The notes under the pieces were generated by a model. That model searched no databases. It saw only the letters and a list, made by a program, of their open reading frames with translations, and was not told the origin of the DNA. Both the position numbers and the translations under genes were made by a program. Below, in pieces: positions 1-7,418 of a stretch of 26,179 nt of DNA. Every line of letters begins with the position of its first letter. The first letter of the stretch is position 1. Source of the stretch: JAPUDQ01 sp964535835 (GTDB lineage: Bacteria; Patescibacteriota; Saccharimonadia; Saccharimonadales; Saccharimonadaceae); the NCBI GenBank assembly GCA_964535835.1, contig CAZHUZ010000010.1:1-26179 (forward strand), given 5' to 3'.

Positions 1-1159
1 GATTAGCGATGTGTTTTTCACTCACAACGACACGGTGTGGGATGCCGATGAGATCCGCGTCAGCAAATTTGGTACCAGCTCTTTCATCGCGGTCATCCCA
101 CAGCACCTCGATCCCTTTTGCTTCCAGCTCATCGTACAGTTTTTTTGCTTCTTCGGTGACATCACCAATCTGCACCAAATGCACATGAAACGGCGCGACT
201 GCCTCAGGCCAGACGAGGCCTTTTTCGTCAGCAAAATGTTCAGCCAATAGACCCATAACACGACTCGGGCCAATTCCGTAGCTTCCCATAAATACTTTTT
301 GTTGCTTCCCATTCTCATCAGTAAAATTCAGATCAAGCGCGTCAGAAAATTTCGTACTGAGCGTAAAAATATTACCCACTTCAACAGCGGTTCTTTCTAC
401 TAGATCTTCACGCATGACGCCTAGATCAGCTAGCACTTCATCGTTATATACTTCTTGATTGATAGCTAATTTTTTACCTTCATGAACATAGATAGTATCC
501 TCGCCGACATCACTGATCGTCTGAAACTCATGAGAATATTTGCTAAAGCTACCACCGCTCGCGAATGTCCTATATGTGATATCACCTATGCCAAGACGAT
601 CATACACAACACCGTACGCATCAGATATTTTTTCGTAAAAGTTATTATGTTCGTCTACTGATTTCGAAAATGAATACAAATCTTTCATCCAAAATTCACG
701 ACCACGCATCAAACCACTCTTACTACGTAGTTCATTGCGAAACTTAATCTGAAATTGATATGGGTATATCGGCAAATCCTTGTAGCTTGATATGTAATTT
801 TTCATCAATTGCGTCAGTGGTTCTTCGTGCGTAGGAGCCAAACCGACTTGTGCACCGGTCGCAAGCGTGGTCTTGAACCACACATCCAGCACTGTATCAT
901 CCCATCGCCCCGAAGCTTCCCAGACATCTTTGGGCTGCAAGGCTGTCAGACTAATCTCATTACCACCTATGGCATTCATCTCTTCACGAATAATTTGTAT
1001 TATCTTTTCAAGTGTTCGTTTACCAAGTGGCAGATAGGCATACACACCGGCCATTTCTTTGTAGACAAAACCGGCGCGTATCAACAATTGTGCATTTTTG
1101 GCCACCTCATCACTTGGCGCATCACGCAAAGTCTTTGTAAACAGTTGGGACATTTTCAT
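1..1159 (-). CDS. proS: Prolyl-tRNA synthetase, short form without editing domain (C-terminus beyond left edge)
   Basis: Charges tRNA-Pro with proline in the cytoplasm (class II aminoacyl-tRNA synthetase). Reading leftwards from the ATG at 1159 gives about 386 residues with no stop before the window edge. Visible are the PTHEEP motif near residue 110, the motif 2 stretch FRNELRS...LMRGREFWMKD at about 140-160, motif 3 with GSYGIGPSR near 290, and the start of the anticodon-binding domain (DLIGIPHRVVVSEK). Motifs 2 and 3 are only about 130 residues apart. The long bacterial ProRS has an editing (INS) domain of about 180 residues there, so this is the short form lacking it. A second in-frame ATG lies two codons downstream. 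No Shine-Dalgarno is visible, but a -10 box lies 9 nt upstream. The gene closes the frr-uppS-rseP-proS order known from many bacteria. Confidence 0.95.
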   Translation of the reverse strand, partial: MKMSQLFTKTLRDAPSDEVAKNAQLLIRAGFVYKEMAGVYAYLPLGKRTLEKIIQIIREEMNAIGGNEISLTALQPKDVWEASGRWDDTVLDVWFKTTLATGAQVGLAPTHEEPLTQLMKNYISSYKDLPIYPYQFQIKFRNELRSKSGLMRGREFWMKDLYSFSKSVDEHNNFYEKISDAYGVVYDRLGIGDITYRTFASGGSFSKYSHEFQTISDVGEDTIYVHEGKKLAINQEVYNDEVLADLGVMREDLVERTAVEVGNIFTLSTKFSDALDLNFTDENGKQQKVFMGSYGIGPSRVMGLLAEHFADEKGLVWPEAVAPFHVHLVQIGDVTEEAKKLYDELEAKGIEVLWDDRDERAGTKFADADLIGIPHRVVVSEKHIAN

Positions 1160-1168
1160 ATAGTGACT

Positions 1169-1197
1169 ACTATACATGACCTCGATAGGATTGAAAA
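1169..1197 (-). promoter_or_regulatory. Promoter of proS
   Basis: On the minus strand, TTTTCA (1192-1197) and TATAGT (1169-1174) are separated by 17 nt. The -10 box ends 9 nt before the ATG, so the transcript would be leaderless or nearly so. Inferred by consensus matching only. Confidence 0.5.
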
Positions 1198-1249
1198 ATC
1201 TACCAACGCCTTGCTCGCATGGATTGCCTCATATCATCTACTGCGTGAA

Positions 1250-2038
1250 TTAGATTCCGAGCAACTTCGTAAACCAATGTGGTGCCCAAAATAACATATA
1301 ATACGCAATGCCATTTTTGATCATATGCAGTCCGATACCGGCATAGATTGCGCCAGTTTTTTCGCGCAGATAACATGCCACCATGCTAAGGATAAATGTA
1401 TCGATACCGACGTTGAGTTGACCATGCACCACGCCAAATGTCAGACTCGTGATGGCTGCTCCCAGCCACCACGGCATCATGCGACGTAAATTGCCCTGCA
1501 GATAGCCACGAAATATTATCTCCTCCACGATGGGCGCGGCGATGACGAGCACAATTCCGGCGTACAACTTATCAAGATTTGAACCTTCGGTTTGAAATCC
1601 AATCTCCTGAGCTTGGTTAATATCGATCGACTGAAAAAATATCGCCACTAGATTTGCTATCACTACGATACACAAAAAATAGCCCGCCCAGCTCAAAAAA
1701 GCTAGCATAACATCTCGTATCTGTATGCGTCGTACTATGCCGAGTAACTCACTGATCTGCTGTCGCCCCATAGAGCGCAACGCATACGGTTCGATCAGCA
1801 ATACCGCCAACCCGATGAGGTACACCAGTACACTCAGCACCATCATCATCACTGTGTTATCGAGTAATGCCCGATCAATATTTAATTGTGGCAACGACCC
1901 GACAAATACTGTCATAACAATAGATTTTCCCGCGAAAAACACTGAGGCAATAGTCCATAATGGTAGCAATACCACAATAGCGAGCCGACGCATCCTATCT
2001 CGCAGACGAGGATTTTTAGCGGAAGATTTTTGTGACAT
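1250..2038 (-). CDS. CPBP-family intramembrane metalloprotease (CAAX protease / Abi type)
   Basis: Polytopic membrane protein of 262 aa. It carries the three signature motifs of the CPBP (Rce1-like) family: EEIIFRG near residue 172-178, FGVVHG near 201-206, and HMIKN near 238-242. In the family these supply the catalytic glutamates, histidines and asparagine in transmembrane helices. Bacterial members act in membrane-protein turnover, bacteriocin immunity or protein maturation; the substrate here is unknown. I chose the ATG at 2038; an in-frame TTG two codons earlier (2044) is possible. Both starts lie inside the 3' end of rseP (overlap 23-29 nt), so translation is probably coupled and the gene is the last of the frr-uppS-rseP operon. 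Being next to the site-2 protease gene suggests a shared role in membrane proteolysis (inference). Confidence 0.85.
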   Translation of the reverse strand: MSQKSSAKNPRLRDRMRRLAIVVLLPLWTIASVFFAGKSIVMTVFVGSLPQLNIDRALLDNTVMMMVLSVLVYLIGLAVLLIEPYALRSMGRQQISELLGIVRRIQIRDVMLAFLSWAGYFLCIVVIANLVAIFFQSIDINQAQEIGFQTEGSNLDKLYAGIVLVIAAPIVEEIIFRGYLQGNLRRMMPWWLGAAITSLTFGVVHGQLNVGIDTFILSMVACYLREKTGAIYAGIGLHMIKNGIAYYMLFWAPHWFTKLLGI

Positions 2039-3197
2039 CGGCAATTGTGATTAATACTACTAGGCCCAGAATCGCCATCATACCATAACCGACAACTCTT
2101 TCTTCGGTTTCTTTAGTGAGCGGTTTTTTCATGATCTTGTAGAGTGCCATGAGATACCATCGCCCACCATCAAGCGCTGGAATTGGCAGAATATTCATCA
2201 CTGCAAGTGTCAAAGACAGCACAGCCGAGATCAGGAGAATCGGTACAATGCCGGCACTTACCGCGCCAGGCAGGAGATTAAAAACGATACCAACTGGTCC
2301 TGCGACACTATTGCCTGCATCGCCAAGCTGCTGAGAGGCTTTGGCGCGCTCAGAATCATTTGGGTTGAGTTGACCAGCAATGCCCGCACCCAGTTTGCCC
2401 AGCAATCCTCCGAGGCCTTTGAGAGTTTCCCAGCTGAGCTGAGCAGTCAGCCCCATACCGACGATCGGCGCTGACCAGGTACTGCGCCGTGTCGTCTGGT
2501 CTTGACTAAATGCTACACCGAGATAGCCATTTTGAGCCTTATCTGGCGTGTTGAGCATCACATTTACTGTTTTTGGTAACTCATTTCCCCTGGCATATTC
2601 GATCGTAATCATCTTGCCGGCATTTTCTTTCGTCAACGTTGGTGCTTTCATGATGTCAGCGAGAGCTGGCTGCTCATTGATACTTTTGATAACATCACCT
2701 GATTTGATACCGACACGATCTGCTGGAGAATCCTTGGAGACGCTACGCACCGTCAGCGGATGCTTCGTTTCGGCCGTATCGTTGGCGACGGTAAATTGAT
2801 TATCAATCAGTTTGGGCATACCTATCCATGCCAGGATTGTGAATAACGCAATCGCACTCAACCAGTTCATCGCCACGCCGGCAAAGATGATTTTGGTCTT
2901 GCTCCAAAAGCTGGCGTTACCAAATGTATGTGGACGATTATCTTCGGCATTTTCACCGTGGAGACTCACAAATCCACCGATTGGTAGCCAATTGAGGCTG
3001 TAGATGACATTGTTACCAAGAAAGCTCTTTTTGACCTTCCATTTTTTTGCAGCTGGCGGAAATCCGATGCCAAATTCATTGACCTTGACCCCATTTCGTC
3101 GCGCTACAATTGCATGACCTAGCTCATGCACAACAACGAGCAAAACGAGGATAAGTAACCCCGCGATTACTGACAACAAAAATATTACTCCGCCCAT
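2016..3197 (-). CDS. rseP: Site-2 intramembrane zinc metalloprotease RseP
   Basis: M50-family protease that cuts transmembrane segments of regulatory proteins or leftover signal peptides. The 393-aa product has an N-terminal membrane helix carrying the zinc motif HELGH (H24, E25, H28), a PDZ domain around residues 145-215 (KDSPADRVGIKSGDVI), and the second zinc-ligand motif LDGG (about 342-345) in a C-terminal helix. Length and order fit the bacterial RseP/RasP family. The uppS stop TAA (3198-3200) directly abuts the rseP ATG, and GGAGGA at 3201-3206 (minus sense) inside the last uppS codons is its ribosome binding site. In other bacteria cdsA and dxr usually lie between uppS and rseP; here they are absent. 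Confidence 0.95.
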   Translation of the reverse strand: MGGVIFLLSVIAGLLILVLLVVVHELGHAIVARRNGVKVNEFGIGFPPAAKKWKVKKSFLGNNVIYSLNWLPIGGFVSLHGENAEDNRPHTFGNASFWSKTKIIFAGVAMNWLSAIALFTILAWIGMPKLIDNQFTVANDTAETKHPLTVRSVSKDSPADRVGIKSGDVIKSINEQPALADIMKAPTLTKENAGKMITIEYARGNELPKTVNVMLNTPDKAQNGYLGVAFSQDQTTRRSTWSAPIVGMGLTAQLSWETLKGLGGLLGKLGAGIAGQLNPNDSERAKASQQLGDAGNSVAGPVGIVFNLLPGAVSAGIVPILLISAVLSLTLAVMNILPIPALDGGRWYLMALYKIMKKPLTKETEERVVGYGMMAILGLVVLITIADVTKIFR

Positions 3198-3911
3198 TTA
3201 TCCTCCGTGTCGACGATTGCGACGATTATATTCCTCTAGTATACCAGCCACATCGTCTGGTCGCATCTCCGGCCATAATTTATCGAGAAAAATAAATTCC
3301 GAATACGCCGATCGCCATAACATAAAGTTGCTCAAGCGCTGCTCTCCACTCGTCCGGACGATCACATCACACGGAGGAATCTCGGGATGATCCAAATATT
3401 TCTCAAAGCTTTTACTGTCCAGGGAAGTTCCTTGGACGTCATCCACTAGTAAACGATTTACAGCACGAATAATTTCCTGTTGACCGCCATAGTTAAAGCA
3501 CATTGCCAGTGTTGCTCGTTTGCCTTCACTTGAGACCGATTCTGCTTCTTCGATCATTTGCACGATATCATCAGGGAGACGATCACGTCCGCCTAGTACG
3601 ACGAGATGGAAACCCTCTTTTTGTAATTGTTTTATGTCGGTTTTAAATAGTCGTCGAATTAGTCTGAAAATCCCTCGTACTTCTTCTTCAGCACGTGACC
3701 AGTTCTCTGTTGACCAAGTATAAAATGAGATGTATTTTACTCCCGCATCAGCTGTCGCTTCGATGACATCTTTGAGTGCATTGTAGCCAGCGAGATGCCC
3801 CTCATAGGTTGGGAGCCCATGTTTTTTCGCCCAGCGACGATTGCCATCCAGTATATACCCGACATGAGTCGGAATTTTTTGATCTTCCGTCTTCTTTCTT
3901 TCTTCGTCCAT
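3198..3911 (-). CDS. uppS: Isoprenyl transferase (undecaprenyl diphosphate synthase)
   Basis: Condenses isopentenyl diphosphate units in cis onto a short allylic diphosphate, making the C55 carrier lipid used for peptidoglycan and surface polymers. The 237-aa product shows the family hallmarks: HVGYILDGNRRWA with catalytic Asp22, the FYTWSTENWSR block, and the C-terminal RTSGEQRLSNF and EFIFLDKLWPE blocks. The gene starts 4 nt after the frr stop and shows no clear Shine-Dalgarno, so it is probably coupled to frr translation. No isoprenoid precursor gene (dxr is the usual neighbour) is in the cluster, so the substrate may come from elsewhere in the genome or from a host cell (inference). Confidence 0.95.
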   Translation of the reverse strand: MDEERKKTEDQKIPTHVGYILDGNRRWAKKHGLPTYEGHLAGYNALKDVIEATADAGVKYISFYTWSTENWSRAEEEVRGIFRLIRRLFKTDIKQLQKEGFHLVVLGGRDRLPDDIVQMIEEAESVSSEGKRATLAMCFNYGGQQEIIRAVNRLLVDDVQGTSLDSKSFEKYLDHPEIPPCDVIVRTSGEQRLSNFMLWRSAYSEFIFLDKLWPEMRPDDVAGILEEYNRRNRRHGG

Positions 3912-3915
3912 CTGG

Positions 3916-4467
3916 CTAGATCGTCATCACTTCTTTTTCTTTAGCTTTGTACAGCTCGTCGATTTTAGCCTGAAAATCTTTCATATCATCATCGATACCT
4001 TTTTCGATCGCTTTGACATCATCTTCGGACAATTCTTTAGCGTCTTTCATACGTTTGGCATCTTTGAGTGCATCTTGGCGAATAGTCCGCAGAGCGATGC
4101 GACAATCCTCGACTTTCTCTCCGAGTTGTTTGACCATTTCACGACGGCGTTCTTCAGTCAGCGGCGGGATCGGTACACGTATCAGACGACCATCGTCGCT
4201 TGGATTGAACCCAAGATCACTCGTGCGAATCGCATCACTGATCGCTTTGATATTACTCGGATCAAATGGATTTATCTGCAGTAGCTGCGACTCAGGCGTC
4301 GTGACATTGGCTACTTGGTTGAGCGGCATACGACTGCCATAGGCATCAACCGTCACTGATGCGAGCATATCAGGATGTGCCCGACCAGTGCGGACCTTGG
4401 CAAGTTCACTCTCAAAATGATCAATTGCTTGTGTCATTTTAGTTTCATATGGTTTCGTGTCAAACAT
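3916..4467 (-). CDS. frr: Ribosome recycling factor
   Basis: RRF splits the post-termination ribosome together with EF-G. At 183 aa it has the usual length. It shows the conserved N-terminal stretch around ELAKVRTGRAHPDML, the hinge and domain II (INPFDPSNIKAI), and the C-terminal helices beginning LTEERRREMVKQL. A good Shine-Dalgarno (AAGGAG, minus sense) lies about 6 nt before the ATG at 4467. It is the first gene of the frr-uppS-rseP-CPBP operon and has its own promoter. Its usual upstream partner pyrH is absent; a plus-strand gene lies there instead. Confidence 0.97.
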   Translation of the reverse strand: MFDTKPYETKMTQAIDHFESELAKVRTGRAHPDMLASVTVDAYGSRMPLNQVANVTTPESQLLQINPFDPSNIKAISDAIRTSDLGFNPSDDGRLIRVPIPPLTEERRREMVKQLGEKVEDCRIALRTIRQDALKDAKRMKDAKELSEDDVKAIEKGIDDDMKDFQAKIDELYKAKEKEVMTI

Positions 4468-4486
4468 AATTCTCCTTGTGGTATCT

Positions 4487-4495
4487 AGTATAGCA
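4487..4495 (-). promoter_or_regulatory. Extended -10 promoter of the frr-uppS-rseP operon
   Basis: In minus sense the bases read TGCTATACT, an extended -10 element (TGn plus TATACT). The start codon is 19 nt further on, leaving room for the Shine-Dalgarno. No good -35 is seen, as is common for extended -10 promoters. Confidence 0.5.
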
Positions 4496-4508
4496 AATCC
4501 GTCGTTAG

Positions 4509-4538
4509 TTTACAGATATCGACATTTTATGATATAAT
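4509..4538 (+). promoter_or_regulatory. Promoter of the GAF/cyclase-like gene
   Basis: TTTACA (4509-4514), an 18-nt spacer, then a perfect TATAAT (4533-4538). Transcription would start near 4545, about 8 nt before the ATG, giving a very short leader without a Shine-Dalgarno. It is divergent from the frr promoter. Confidence 0.65.
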
Positions 4539-4552
4539 ATGCATAATTACTT

Positions 4553-5533
4553 ATGAATCCGCCCATTGCCACCACGCTCGCATTGATCGAAGATTCTCTA
4601 CACCCTCTCGGTGTAGCGCTCAAATCTATCAAATCATACAACGGTCATGCCGTGTTCGTGCGTGACAAGCACTATCATAATCTCGCCGCTACCGTGGCAA
4701 TGTATTATCCACGAGTCAACGCCAAACGTCATGAATTTGCCCGTAGCGATATCCAAAATCACGGTATCGATCTTCTCTCAACTGCTGTCGGCGAGACATT
4801 TACGACAAAACAAAGCACACTGATACCGAGCAAGATGAACCGCAACCACGTGGTATACGGTATCTATATTGCATTGCCTGCGGCACACGAAGCAGTACTG
4901 CAAATTGCTTTTGATAAAACCTTTGGCGCTCTTCCATCCGCAGACATCATCGATGAGGCGTGGCAATCATGCCAAGACGAGATCACGACGAGTCTCGGTG
5001 ACCTTGCCGTTGCCAATCCCGCCTCGATTATCGAAGTCTGCAAGCTAACAACGCCCACAACGCCAAATGCCTTCGTCCTCAAATGGGACTTGATGGATTC
5101 GAGCCATGTCGCACGTCATGACTATGGCGAGCTTCGGCACTTTATCTCGACATTTGAACACACCATCGAGCCGCTCATCACGCAGTATGGTGGACATATT
5201 TCTGGCTATGACGGTGACTCACAAGACATCGTCGTACCGCTACCTGATAGTATTGACCGCAATGATCCGCGCGCCGTAAAAGCATTTGCCGCACACGTCA
5301 TCATGCCACTCATCAATAAAATCCGGATTGCACACAGCACTATCGCACCCGAATACACACCCCTCATGCGCATCCGTCTCGGTGTTGGTCTTGGCCATAT
5401 CCACACAACAACTCTCGGTGAAGAAACCGGACCAATCCTCTGGGCGGTATCTGACAAGATGAAAATGCGCGCCGGTAGCAGTGACATCTTTACGCTTTGT
5501 ATTGACTCTAGCGCCAAAGACTATATCAAATAA
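4553..5533 (+). CDS. GAF-like plus class III nucleotidyl-cyclase-like protein (function unproven)
   Basis: A 326-aa soluble protein. Residues about 172-320 resemble a class III adenylate/guanylate cyclase homology domain: FVLKWDLMDSS with Asp179 where the first metal-binding aspartate would be, a helix, GGHISGYDGDSQD with Asp222 at the second metal position, RIRLGVGLGHIH like the cyclase RIGIG-type strand, and VSDKMKMRAGSSDIF like the conserved region before the last strand. Residues about 60-130 look GAF-like (LLSTAVGETFTTKQSTLIP...GIYIALPAAHEAVLQIAF). That would make it a ligand sensor coupled to a cyclase, but substrate-specifying residues cannot be judged by eye and it may be inactive. 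It is on the opposite strand to its translation-gene neighbours and ends in a clear terminator, so it is its own unit. The domain calls are by pattern only. Confidence 0.5.
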   Translation: MNPPIATTLALIEDSLHPLGVALKSIKSYNGHAVFVRDKHYHNLAATVAMYYPRVNAKRHEFARSDIQNHGIDLLSTAVGETFTTKQSTLIPSKMNRNHVVYGIYIALPAAHEAVLQIAFDKTFGALPSADIIDEAWQSCQDEITTSLGDLAVANPASIIEVCKLTTPTTPNAFVLKWDLMDSSHVARHDYGELRHFISTFEHTIEPLITQYGGHISGYDGDSQDIVVPLPDSIDRNDPRAVKAFAAHVIMPLINKIRIAHSTIAPEYTPLMRIRLGVGLGHIHTTTLGEETGPILWAVSDKMKMRAGSSDIFTLCIDSSAKDYIK

Positions 5534-5577
5534 CATCACCCGCTCTGCAGCGGGTGATGTATCTTTATTCTTTTTTA
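5533..5577 (+). terminator. Rho-independent terminator after the cyclase-like gene
   Basis: A perfect 12-bp stem ACATCACCCGCT / AGCGGGTGATGT (5533-5560) with loop CTGC, followed by a T-rich run ending in six T. It starts on the last base of the stop codon. It separates this gene from the convergent tsf and may act in both directions. Confidence 0.85.
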
Positions 5578-5578
5578 T

Positions 5579-6175
5579 CTACTCAGAAACGCCGAGTTCG
5601 ATACGTTTGATTTGACGAACAACGATATTTTCACCGAGTTTGCTAATGTGCTCTTTAACCAATTCTCCAACAGTAATATCAGGATTTTTGATAAAAGGCT
5701 GCTCTAACAATGTCTTTTCGGCAAAGTATTTTTTGAGCTGTCCATCAACGATTTTACCGCTGATCTCCGGCGATTTGCCTTCGCTTGCAGCCTTGTCGGT
5801 AAACTCAGCGCGCTTGGCGCCCTCAACTTCGCTATCGACATCCTCAATTGAAATGTACTCTGGTGCGGTCGCTGAGACATGTAGCGCGATATCGTGTACG
5901 AGGTTTTTGAATTCATCAGTCTTGGCGACGAAGTCTGTTTCGCAATTAAGCTCAACTAGCACACCGATACGTCCGCTATGAACGTAACTGTCAACGAGAC
6001 CTTCACGAGCTTCGCGTTCGCCGCGTTTTTCTGCCTTGGTCAGACCTTTTTTGCGCATCGCTTCGAGCGCCTTGTCAAAATCCCCACCTGCTTCAGTCAG
6101 AGCAACTTTTGCGTCAGTTAGTCCAACACCGGTCAACTCTTTGAGTTTTTTGATGTCATCGATAGTAATCGCCAT
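5579..6175 (-). CDS. tsf: Elongation factor Ts
   Basis: Exchanges GDP for GTP on EF-Tu. The 198-aa product has the N-terminal UBA-like domain (IKKLKELTGVGLTDAKVALTE) and the conserved core ELNCETDFVAKTDEF. It is a short EF-Ts compared with the roughly 280-aa E. coli protein, as in many bacteria with one core subdomain. The ATG overlaps the rpsB stop by one base (TAATG), and AAGGAGG within the last rpsB codons is its ribosome binding site, so the two are translationally coupled. It ends directly against the terminator of the opposing gene. Confidence 0.97.
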   Translation of the reverse strand: MAITIDDIKKLKELTGVGLTDAKVALTEAGGDFDKALEAMRKKGLTKAEKRGEREAREGLVDSYVHSGRIGVLVELNCETDFVAKTDEFKNLVHDIALHVSATAPEYISIEDVDSEVEGAKRAEFTDKAASEGKSPEISGKIVDGQLKKYFAEKTLLEQPFIKNPDITVGELVKEHISKLGENIVVRQIKRIELGVSE

Positions 6176-6882
6176 TATTTATCCTCCTTTTTGATGCTTG
6201 CCTTGCCTTCTTCGATTGCAGCAGCAACGTAATCGAGGATCAATTTGAGGCCTTTGATCGCATCATCATTACCTGGGATGACGTATTCAATACCGGTCGG
6301 GTTGACATTGCTATCGGCAATCGCAATCACAGGGATATTGAGTTTTTGTGCTTCACGCACGGCGTTGACATCTTCGAGCATATCAGTCACAAACACAACG
6401 CCCGGACGGCCGTTCATGTTTTTGATGCCAGAATATTTCTTGTTGAGATCATCAATCTCTTCTTGGAATCGCTGTACCTCAAGTTTGCTATAACGGTTGC
6501 TGAGCTCACCGCTCTCCATCTTTTTCTCAAGAGTTTTGAGGTGTTTGAGACGAGCATTAACCGTCGCTGTGTTTGTCAGCATACCGCCCATCCAGCGCTC
6601 AGTAACGTAGAGCTGGCCGGTTTTTTCAGCCGTCTCACGGACGATGTCACGAGCCTGCTTCTTGGTACCGACGATCAGCACGAGCTTGCCCTTACTGACA
6701 ACATCAGTGATAAACGGCAATGCCGCCTCAAGACCTTCGACCGTTTTCGTCAGATCGATGATATGACTGTCTTGGCGTTTACTGTGAATATATGGCGCCA
6801 TCTTTGGGTGCCAACGGCTCGTTTTGTGTCCAAAATGAACACCAGCTTCGAGCAAAGCTTTGATATCGACTTTTACAGCCAT
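6175..6882 (-). CDS. rpsB: 30S ribosomal protein S2
   Basis: Structural protein of the small subunit. The 235-aa product begins MAVKVDIKALLEAGVHFGHK and contains the conserved WHPKMAPYIHSKR, RWMGGMLTN and PVIAIADSNVNPTGI blocks. I chose the ATG at 6882 over an in-frame start 24 nt upstream, because AGAAGGA lies just ahead of it and S2 proteins start at this point. First gene of the rpsB-tsf operon. Confidence 0.97.
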   Translation of the reverse strand: MAVKVDIKALLEAGVHFGHKTSRWHPKMAPYIHSKRQDSHIIDLTKTVEGLEAALPFITDVVSKGKLVLIVGTKKQARDIVRETAEKTGQLYVTERWMGGMLTNTATVNARLKHLKTLEKKMESGELSNRYSKLEVQRFQEEIDDLNKKYSGIKNMNGRPGVVFVTDMLEDVNAVREAQKLNIPVIAIADSNVNPTGIEYVIPGNDDAIKGLKLILDYVAAAIEEGKASIKKEDK

Positions 6883-6916
6883 GAATATCCTTCTCCCTTC
6901 CTGCACACCTCAATGT

Positions 6917-6944
6917 AGGATATGCGCATGCAGTGCTTCGTTAA
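6917..6944 (-). promoter_or_regulatory. Promoter of rpsB-tsf
   Basis: Minus sense: TTAACG (6939-6944), 16-nt spacer, TATCCT (6917-6922). This gives a leader of roughly 28 nt with a Shine-Dalgarno. It is divergent from the rpmE2 promoter. Confidence 0.45.
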
Positions 6945-6979
6945 AAATTAATACCACACAATATTACCAAATTTACTCT

Positions 6980-7008
6980 TTGACATCAAGAGAGAAAACA
7001 GATATAAT
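6980..7008 (+). promoter_or_regulatory. Perfect-consensus promoter of rpmE2
   Basis: TTGACA (6980-6985), a 17-nt spacer and TATAAT (7003-7008): all twelve bases match the sigma-70 consensus with ideal spacing. Transcription would begin at about 7015, some 6 nt before the ATG at 7021. Confidence 0.85.
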
Positions 7009-7020
7009 CTTCCCTTGACT

Positions 7021-7362
7021 ATGAAAAAAGATTTACATCCTACTGACTACCGTCCTGTTGTGTTCCAGGACGATGCGGCTGGTTTTGCCTTTTTGACGCA
7101 ATCTACCGCCAAAACAAATGACACTATCAAATGGGAAGACGGCAACGAATACCCCCTTGTCAAACTACACATCAGCAGTGCTAGCCACCCATTCTTTACC
7201 GGTGAAGAAAAGATCATCGACACTGAGGGTCGCGTCGACCGATTTAAAGCTCGATCAGCTGCTGCCGAAGAGCGCAAGAAAGCCTTGGCAAACAAAGCCA
7301 AAAAAGCCACTACTCGCAAAACCGCCAAGGCCGAAAAAGCCGAAGCCAAAGAAGAAAAATAA
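7021..7362 (+). CDS. rpmE2: 50S ribosomal protein L31, type B, with a basic C-terminal tail
   Basis: Large-subunit ribosomal protein. The first 80 or so residues match the zinc-free type B L31 (MKKDLHPTDYRPVVFQD, KWEDGNEYPLVKLHISSASHPFFTG, DTEGRVDRF). An extra tail of about 35 residues is almost entirely Ala, Lys, Glu and Thr. Total length is 113 aa against about 80-90 for the usual family. The ATG at 7021 is preferred over a TTG at 7015 because the family begins MKK and because 7015 coincides with the expected transcription start. No Shine-Dalgarno fits in so short a leader. L31 next to prfA is a familiar bacterial order. Confidence 0.95.
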   Translation: MKKDLHPTDYRPVVFQDDAAGFAFLTQSTAKTNDTIKWEDGNEYPLVKLHISSASHPFFTGEEKIIDTEGRVDRFKARSAAAEERKKALANKAKKATTRKTAKAEKAEAKEEK

Positions 7363-7370
7363 TCTACTAG

Positions 7371-7403
7371 TATAAAATCCGGTCCTATTGACCGGATTTT
7401 ATA
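7371..7403 (+). terminator. Terminator between rpmE2 and prfA
   Basis: Perfect 14-bp inverted repeat, arms TATAAAATCCGGTC and GACCGGATTTTATA with loop CTATT. The A/T-rich outer part supplies the T run on either strand. Its right arm ends only 3 nt before the -10 box of prfA. Confidence 0.8.
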
Positions 7404-7406
7404 TGC

Positions 7407-7412
7407 GATAAT
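7407..7412 (+). promoter_or_regulatory. -10 box of prfA
   Basis: GATAAT ends 6 nt before the prfA ATG, so the first transcribed base would be about the A of the start codon. No well-spaced -35 is seen; TTGACC at 7388-7393 inside the terminator stem is too close (13 nt). Confidence 0.4.
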
Positions 7413-7418
7413 ACTTAT

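Noticed and set aside
809..1294. 161-aa plus-strand open frame
   Set aside because: Lies opposite the conserved start of proS, with composition of an antisense shadow and no recognisable domain or start signal.
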